Positions 7,479-11,816 of a DNA stretch of 11,816 bases are shown here, one piece after another; position 1 is the first letter of the stretch; each line of letters starts with the position of its first letter. Source of the DNA: Anaerolineales bacterium. GTDB taxonomy: Bacteria; Chloroflexota; Anaerolineae; Anaerolineales; UBA6663. Under the pieces are notes generated by a model. It was not told the origin of the DNA, made no database searches, and worked only from the letters and a program-made list of their open reading frames with translations. The position numbers and the translations under genes are program-made. The stretch spans positions 1-11,816 of the forward strand of contig JAGOBN010000049.1 of assembly GCA_017999235.1 (NCBI GenBank). Reading direction: 5' to 3'.

Positions 7479-9000
7479 GCGGCCGGCCCTCCAGCATCAG
7501 GTAGCCAATCTCCGCCACGGTTGTGTGCTCCGTCACCCGTTCGGCCACGATCCGGCCGCGATGCATCACGATCAGCCGGTCCGCCAGCAGGAACAGCTCT
7601 TCCAGATCCGCCGAGATGAGCAAGAGGGCGCGCCCCTGCGCGCGCGCCTGCAGGATCCGGTCATGCACATACTCGGTGGAGCCCACATCCAGGCCGCGCG
7701 TCGGCTGATCCAGCAGGATAAACGGCCGCTCCAGCAGCAGCTCCCGGCCCAAGATCACCTTCTGCTGATTGCCGCCGGAGAGGGACCGAAAGGGGGCGTC
7801 GGCGGAGGTCATGGCCACGGCAAACTGTTCCCGCAGGCCGGCCACAAACCGCCGCGCCGCGCCGCCATCCAGCAGCCGGCCGCCCCACCAGGTAAGCGCC
7901 GGCGTGAGCCGATGATGGGTCATGATGGCGTTCTCCAGGATCGACGCGGTCAGGCTGCCCCCCTGCCGGCCGCGGTCCTGCGCCACATACGCCATCTGCC
8001 GCCGCCGTTCGAGGATCGGCGCGTGGGTCAGCGGCTGGCCATTCACGGTCAACGCGCCGGCGCTGGGTTCGGCCAGCCCCATGAGGGCATTGACCAGTTC
8101 CAATTGGCCATTGCCTTCCACGCCCGCCACGCCCACGATCTCGCCGGCGCGCACCTCCAGGCTGGCGGCGGCCAGCTCAATCCGTCCGGCGCCGGCCGGC
8201 ACCGTCACCTGGTCGAGGCGGAACACCACCGGGCCGGGCACGGACGCGGTGCGCCGCGACCCAAACAGCACCTCCCGGCCCACCATCAGCCGCGCCAGCT
8301 CCGGCTTGGTCAGGGCCGCCGTCTCCGTGGTGGCCACATGCCGGCCTTTGCGCAGCACCGTCACGCGGTCGCCCAGGTCCAGCACTTCTTCCAGATGATG
8401 GGAGATAAACAGGAGCGTGTGGCCGGCGTCCCGCAGCCGGCGCAGCTCGCCAAAGAGCTGGGGGATCTCCTGCGGGGTCAGCACCGCCGTGGGCTCATCC
8501 AGGATCAGCACCGTCACCTGACGGTAGAGCAGCTTGAGGATCTCCACCTTCTGGCGCGCCGCCACCGAGAGATCGCCGACGCGCGCGTCCGCGGCCAGTT
8601 GAAAACCAAACTCGTCGATCTTGGCCTGCACCTGCCGGCGCGCGTCCGCGGCGCGCAGCTGGCCCAGCGGGCCGGCCGCCGGCTCCACGCCCAGGATCAC
8701 GTTCTCCCAGACCGTGTACTCGTTGATGAGCAGCAGCTCCTGGTGGACCATGCCCAGGCCGCGGGCGATGGCGTCGCCGGGGCCGCGGAAATGCACCCGC
8801 TGGCCGTCCAGCCGGACCTCGCCGGCGGTGGCCGGCTCCAGCCCATAGAGCACCTTCATCAATGTGCTTTTGCCGGCGCCGTTCTCGCCCACCACGGCGT
8901 GAATCTCGCCGCGCCGGAAGCTCACGCTGACGGCGTCCAGAGCCAGCACGCTGGGCGGAAAGACCTTGGTGATCTGGCGCAGCTCGATGAAGTCAGTCAC
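7468..9000 (-). CDS. BMP-type nucleoside ABC transporter, double ATPase subunit (NupO-like)
   Basis: 510 residues, two fused nucleotide-binding domains as in NupO and RbsA. NBD1 (about 5-240) has Walker [10 protein letters not shown] (38-46), Q-loop Gln87, a weak signature LSVAARQ (144-150), Walker B LILDEP with Asp168/Glu169, and H-loop His201 or His202. NBD2 (about 258-505) has a degenerate Walker A (GVEGNGQ, 303-309), a canonical LSGGNQQ (417-423) and [12 protein letters not shown], where Gln442 replaces the catalytic Glu. NBD1 Walker A with the NBD2 signature gives one consensus ATP site, the usual asymmetry of this family. The start is GTG: an in-frame stop lies 3 codons upstream and no earlier start is possible. 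There is no clear Shine-Dalgarno. Second gene of the operon. Confidence 0.95.
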
Positions 9001-9025
9001 GGCGTTTCAGGCGGCAGCGGTTAAA

Positions 9026-9093
9026 CACGAATGACACGAACTGGCCCGAATGGCCAGATCCCGTGCCATTCGTGGACCTTCGTGCCATTTGTG
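9026..9093. repeat. Palindromic repeat in the BMP-ATPase spacer
   Basis: CACGAATGACACG (9026-9038) is inverted against CGTGCCATTCGTG (9062-9074) with one mismatch. A second, directly repeated arm CGTGCCATTTGTG lies at 9081-9093. Nested inside is a perfect 6-bp hairpin, CTGGCC-CGAAT-GGCCAG (9041-9057). In the leftward operon mRNA it lies just after the binding-protein stop codon. There it could form a strong stem-loop that stabilises the upstream message or attenuates the downstream genes. Confidence 0.75.
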
Positions 9094-9114
9094 GCCAATT
9101 CTAGGTATGCAAGG

Positions 9115-10131
9115 TTACGGCTGGTAGCGTTCGATTTTGAGCTTGCCGGAGATGATGTCCTGGCGGATGGCCATGACTTTGTCGATGCTGGCCTGCGGCA
9201 GCACCTTGATCTGGGCTTCAAAGACCATATCCACGCCGCCCTGGGCCAGGCCGTCTTCGATGACCTGGCCGGGTTTGTAGGTGCCGTCGGCGATGGTCTG
9301 ATACACGGCCTCGATGGAGCGGCCCACGTTCTTGACCATACTGCCGGCCACGAAACCGGGCTCGAGGTCGTTCTGGTTGGTGTCCACGCCAATCGCGTAC
9401 AGCGCGCGCTCCTTGGCCGCCTGCAGCACGCCCAGGCCAGCCGCCGCCGCCACCTGGAAGACGATATCGGCCTTCTGATCAAACAGCTGCAGGGCCGCCT
9501 GCTTGCCCTTGGCGGCGTCATCCCACGCGCCGCCCAGGTATTTGCGCTCCACCTGGATGGCCGCGTCCACCGAGTGCGCGCCGTTCTCATAGGCGAACAA
9601 GAAGGCGTCCACCACCGGGTCCACATCACCGCCGACGACGCCCACCACTTTGTCGGCGTTCACGTTCTTGATGGCGGTATCGGTGGTGAGCAGGCCGGCC
9701 GTGACGCCGGCCAGGTAGGCGGCCTCTTCCTCAATGTAATCCACCGAAGTGATGGTGCTCTTGGAATTCTGGACCACCGTGTCCAGGTTGACGAAGATCT
9801 TGGCGGGGTTCTCGTCCGCGATGGCCTTCAGCTGGTCTTCAAAGCCGTAGGAGATCACGAAGATCACGTCCGCGAACTCCGCCGCCGCCTTGAGCGACGG
9901 CTCATATTTGGCGGCGTCGAAGTTGGCCTCGATGACGCGCGTCTCCAGGCCATACTGCTGGGCGATATTGTCCAGGCCGGCCTTGCCGGAGTCGTAGAAA
10001 GCGTTATCGCCGAGCGCGCCGTTGATCAGGTACACCACGCGCTTGGCGGCGGGGGCGGGTGTGGCGGCGGGCGCGCAGGCGCCGAGCAACAGCGCGGCGA
10101 GCGCCACAATCGAGAACAGACGGGTTTTCAT
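9115..10131 (-). CDS. BMP family substrate-binding lipoprotein, nucleoside ABC importer (PnrA/NupN-like)
   Basis: 338 residues. Lipobox LGAC (Cys19) is followed by an Ala/Pro/Thr linker and a type-1 periplasmic-binding fold of the BMP/PnrA class. Family elements are NGALGDNAFYDSGKAGL (37-53, ligand-loop region; SFN is more usual where AFY stands), VISYGFEDQL (92-101), VVGVVGGD and a DAFLFAYENGA helix (162-185), AIGVDTNQ (246-253, Asp250 expected to touch the ribose) and MVKNVG (265-270). It would capture nucleosides outside the membrane and deliver them to the two permeases. Purine or broad nucleoside specificity is the family default; riboflavin is a known alternative. It is the first gene of the four-gene operon. 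ATG 10131 is backed by AAGGAGT 7 nt upstream and a TACAAT box. Confidence 0.94.
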   Translation of the reverse strand: MKTRLFSIVALAALLLGACAPAATPAPAAKRVVYLINGALGDNAFYDSGKAGLDNIAQQYGLETRVIEANFDAAKYEPSLKAAAEFADVIFVISYGFEDQLKAIADENPAKIFVNLDTVVQNSKSTITSVDYIEEEAAYLAGVTAGLLTTDTAIKNVNADKVVGVVGGDVDPVVDAFLFAYENGAHSVDAAIQVERKYLGGAWDDAAKGKQAALQLFDQKADIVFQVAAAAGLGVLQAAKERALYAIGVDTNQNDLEPGFVAGSMVKNVGRSIEAVYQTIADGTYKPGQVIEDGLAQGGVDMVFEAQIKVLPQASIDKVMAIRQDIISGKLKIERYQP

Positions 10132-10138
10132 AGGGCTG

Positions 10139-10145
10139 ACTCCTT
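10139..10145 (-). promoter_or_regulatory. Shine-Dalgarno of the BMP gene
   Basis: The minus strand reads AAGGAGT, 7 nt before the ATG at 10131. It is the strongest ribosome site in the operon, fitting the high expression needed for a binding protein. Confidence 0.75.
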
Positions 10146-10161
10146 GTCAATGGGTATTGGC

Positions 10162-10167
10162 ATTGTA
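10162..10167 (-). promoter_or_regulatory. Putative -10 box of the BMP-ABC operon
   Basis: The minus strand reads TACAAT, 30 nt upstream of the BMP start codon, in the 97-nt gap 10132-10228. No good -35 hexamer lies at 17 bp (10185-10190 reads GGGGCG). The predicted leader of about 20-25 nt leaves no room for a riboswitch, so any control would act through protein factors. Confidence 0.4.
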
Positions 10168-10228
10168 CCTCGTGCCAACGCCGGCGCCCCTGCAGGCAAA
10201 CTGGCGGCCCGGAGATCGGTTGCCCCCT

Positions 10229-11815
10229 TTACGTCCCCTGGTTGATCAAGGGGAGATAGATTTTCACCGGCGCGGCGGTGGGCGCCACAAAGGCCTGGCC
10301 GTGGTCCAGCCCCAGCGCCACATTCCCCGTCGCGTCCACCGCCTGCACCACAAACTCCACCGGCTCCAGCGGCAAGGCCGTGTTCAACGCCGCCGTCCGG
10401 CTGGCCGCGTCATACGGCAGGTCCAGCTTCGTCCAGGTCCCGCTCGAGAGCGGCCGATACAGCACCACCACCCGCGCTACGCTCCCCCGGTCATCGGTCA
10501 CCAGTACCTGGAACGTCACCCGCGCGTCACTCTCCAGCGTCGCCGTGACCGCCCACAGGCTCGGTGCGACAAAGTCTTGGGCTTCGAACGGCGCGTAGTA
10601 GATATCAAAGTCCAGGTGGGTATACAACCGCTCCGTCCCCGTCACCGCCCCGCCGGCCCGGAACTGACCCGGCACCACCACCAACCGCTCATGCCCGACC
10701 CCGTCGATCCCCAGGAACCGATTCACGATCGCCACGGTCGCCGGATACAGTTCCCCCCGATCTGTAAACTCCGGCTCTGTCGGATGGTAGCTCGTCGCAT
10801 CCGTGATGGTCTGCGCGATCAAGGGATCAAAGCCCGTGATCTCAGTGAAACTTCCGCCCGTCCACAGCACCCCCTGAGCATACACCCCCGTCTGCGTGAT
10901 GTTCAGGCTTGCCTGCGGCTGAACCGGCCGGCCGCCCGCCGCGAACACGTCGGTGCTCCCCGCCACCGTGTAGTACGTGCCCCGCGACCCCGTCGTCGGC
11001 GTGTAGGTGAAGTCCAAGCTGAGCTGCTGGAGCGCAGCAGTCCCACTCGCCGCCACCCCCAAACCGGCCGGCCCTTCCAGCGGGCCGGCATTACCCGCCG
11101 CCGTCACGCTCGCCCCGCCAAACGGCGTGCTGGAAGGCCGCGGCACGCTCACCCCCAGCATCGGCAGGCCGTAGTACGTCATCTCGCTGAGCACCTTCTC
11201 GTCATATAAGCTGAACGCTCCCGCCGCCAGCGAGTTGAAGTACAACTGCTTCGCCCGCATCAAGGCCCACCCCGCCGTCGGCGGCCCTTCACTCCAATCC
11301 GCCAACTCCCCCACAAAGTTCACCATCAACCGCTCGGAATACGCGATCAGGTCGGAATCACCATACCCATATCCCGTGTTTCCGATGAACGTCGCCCGCC
11401 GGCTCAAAAACGCCTGCGCCCAGTCCCCCCCGGCCTGCGGCAGGCCGGCCCCGTCCGGCACACTCAGCCCGCTATGGCAGCCCACCGAGAAGATCAGCGA
11501 CCCGGAATAGTCCGTGAACGCCGCCGCGACTTCACTCGCCAGCACGTCCGGCCCTTCATTCGGGAAGAACTCGGCCTGGGTGAAATGCGCGTTGAGGGAA
11601 ATCAGCCCCGGCGCCGTATCCCCCAGGCTCCCCGGCAGGCCCAGCGCCCCGCGGGCCTCCACCCCCGTCCAGGTGTTGCTCACCAGCGGGTTCACCAGCG
11701 TCACCCACTCCGGGGTAAGTCTGAGCCGAACGGCATAGAACGGAATCAGCGGGATCAGCACGCCAAAGCCCAGCAGATCGACGAAGACGATCAGCAGCAG
11801 CACGATGATGCGCCG
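10229..11815 (-). CDS. Chimeric frame: MFS transporter TM1 joined to a truncated C25 (gingipain-like) peptidase
   Basis: Frame open to the right edge; residues are numbered from GTG 11803. Residues 1-37 (plus RRII upstream) match TM1 of a DHA1/TetA MFS transporter: IVFVDLLGFGVLIPLIPFYA, then LTPEWVTL. From about 41 the text becomes a C25-like cysteine peptidase: ISLNAHF (His73), FSVGCHSG (Cys109), WAQAFLSRRATFIGNTGYGYG, then ISYSERL-like and GLPMLGV blocks to about 217. The 36-residue His-Cys spacing is close to that of gingipain R (33). Residues about 225-410 are an unassigned beta-rich stretch. Residues about 413-510 look like an Ig-like domain, and the tail is VKIYLPLINQGT. The signal peptide and N-terminal half expected of a secreted C25 protein are missing. 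This is either a recombination product or an assembly join, and secretion and activity are doubtful. The direct repeat at 11680-11699 marks the switch. Confidence 0.75.
   Translation of the reverse strand, partial: RRIIVLLLIVFVDLLGFGVLIPLIPFYAVRLRLTPEWVTLVNPLVSNTWTGVEARGALGLPGSLGDTAPGLISLNAHFTQAEFFPNEGPDVLASEVAAAFTDYSGSLIFSVGCHSGLSVPDGAGLPQAGGDWAQAFLSRRATFIGNTGYGYGDSDLIAYSERLMVNFVGELADWSEGPPTAGWALMRAKQLYFNSLAAGAFSLYDEKVLSEMTYYGLPMLGVSVPRPSSTPFGGASVTAAGNAGPLEGPAGLGVAASGTAALQQLSLDFTYTPTTGSRGTYYTVAGSTDVFAAGGRPVQPQASLNITQTGVYAQGVLWTGGSFTEITGFDPLIAQTITDATSYHPTEPEFTDRGELYPATVAIVNRFLGIDGVGHERLVVVPGQFRAGGAVTGTERLYTHLDFDIYYAPFEAQDFVAPSLWAVTATLESDARVTFQVLVTDDRGSVARVVVLYRPLSSGTWTKLDLPYDAASRTAALNTALPLEPVEFVVQAVDATGNVALGLDHGQAFVAPTAAPVKIYLPLINQGT
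11680..11699. repeat. 8-bp direct repeat at the MFS/C25 junction
   Basis: TCACCAGC at 11680-11687 and again at 11692-11699, encoding T35-L36-V37-N38 and P39-L40-V41-S42 on the minus strand. It coincides with the point where the MFS-like text ends and the peptidase text begins. Microhomology of this kind is a common footprint of illegitimate recombination, though an 8-mer could also arise by chance in GC-rich DNA. Confidence 0.5.
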
Positions 11816-11816
11816 G

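Noticed and set aside
10168..10228. Riboswitch or terminator between the peptidase stop and the BMP promoter
   Set aside because: GC-rich with only imperfect short palindromes (around CCGGCGCC and CCTGCAGG) and no T-run. It lies upstream of the likely transcript start, so it cannot act as a leader riboswitch.
9031..10245. Long plus-strand open frame (404 codons) opposite the BMP gene
   Set aside because: It is the antisense shadow of a clear binding lipoprotein with lipobox, Shine-Dalgarno and family motifs. Its translation shows no family features, and long antisense frames are expected at this GC content.
11700..11816. Separate, intact MFS transporter gene at the right edge
   Set aside because: Only the first helix is present and the same frame runs straight into peptidase sequence with no stop, so it is described as part of one chimeric frame.

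Overview
The window is very GC-rich, gene-dense bacterial DNA. It most resembles a Chloroflexota genome of the Anaerolineae type. That placement is an inference from the dispersed CACGGATTA-type spacer repeats, a secreted protein ending in a YLPLI-type tail, a C25-like peptidase and the mix of gene families. No rRNA, tRNA or CRISPR array was found, and both edges cut through genes.

Left part, plus strand (1-4284). A prenyl-synthase-fold protein, open at the left edge, overlaps by 17 nt a large membrane histidine kinase. The kinase has one TM helix, a PDZ-like extracytoplasmic segment, about eight further TM helices, a GAF-like region and a HisKA/HATPase core. This order recalls ComQ-ComP of the Bacillus ComQXPA pheromone system, but no comX or response regulator is visible. 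It is the best candidate here for an undescribed signalling system. A thioredoxin-TPR protein of the CnoX/YbbN family follows behind its own promoter.

Middle (4285-5455). A periplasmic copper chaperone lipoprotein (PCu(A)C, minus strand) and an FmdE-family zinc-ribbon protein (plus strand) diverge from a 66-bp promoter region. That region contains a perfect minus-strand TATAAT.

Right part, minus strand (5456-10228). This is a four-gene ABC importer operon of the BMP/PnrA nucleoside class: binding lipoprotein, double-domain ATPase and two permeases. Two spacers inside the operon carry repeats, one a palindrome and one a 9-bp tandem repeat. The cistron after each lacks a clear Shine-Dalgarno.

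Right edge, minus strand (10229-11816). An open frame starts as TM1 of a TetA/DHA1-type MFS transporter and changes abruptly into a C25 (gingipain-like) peptidase that lacks its N-terminal half. An 8-bp direct repeat lies at the switch. It looks like a recombinational or assembly chimera.
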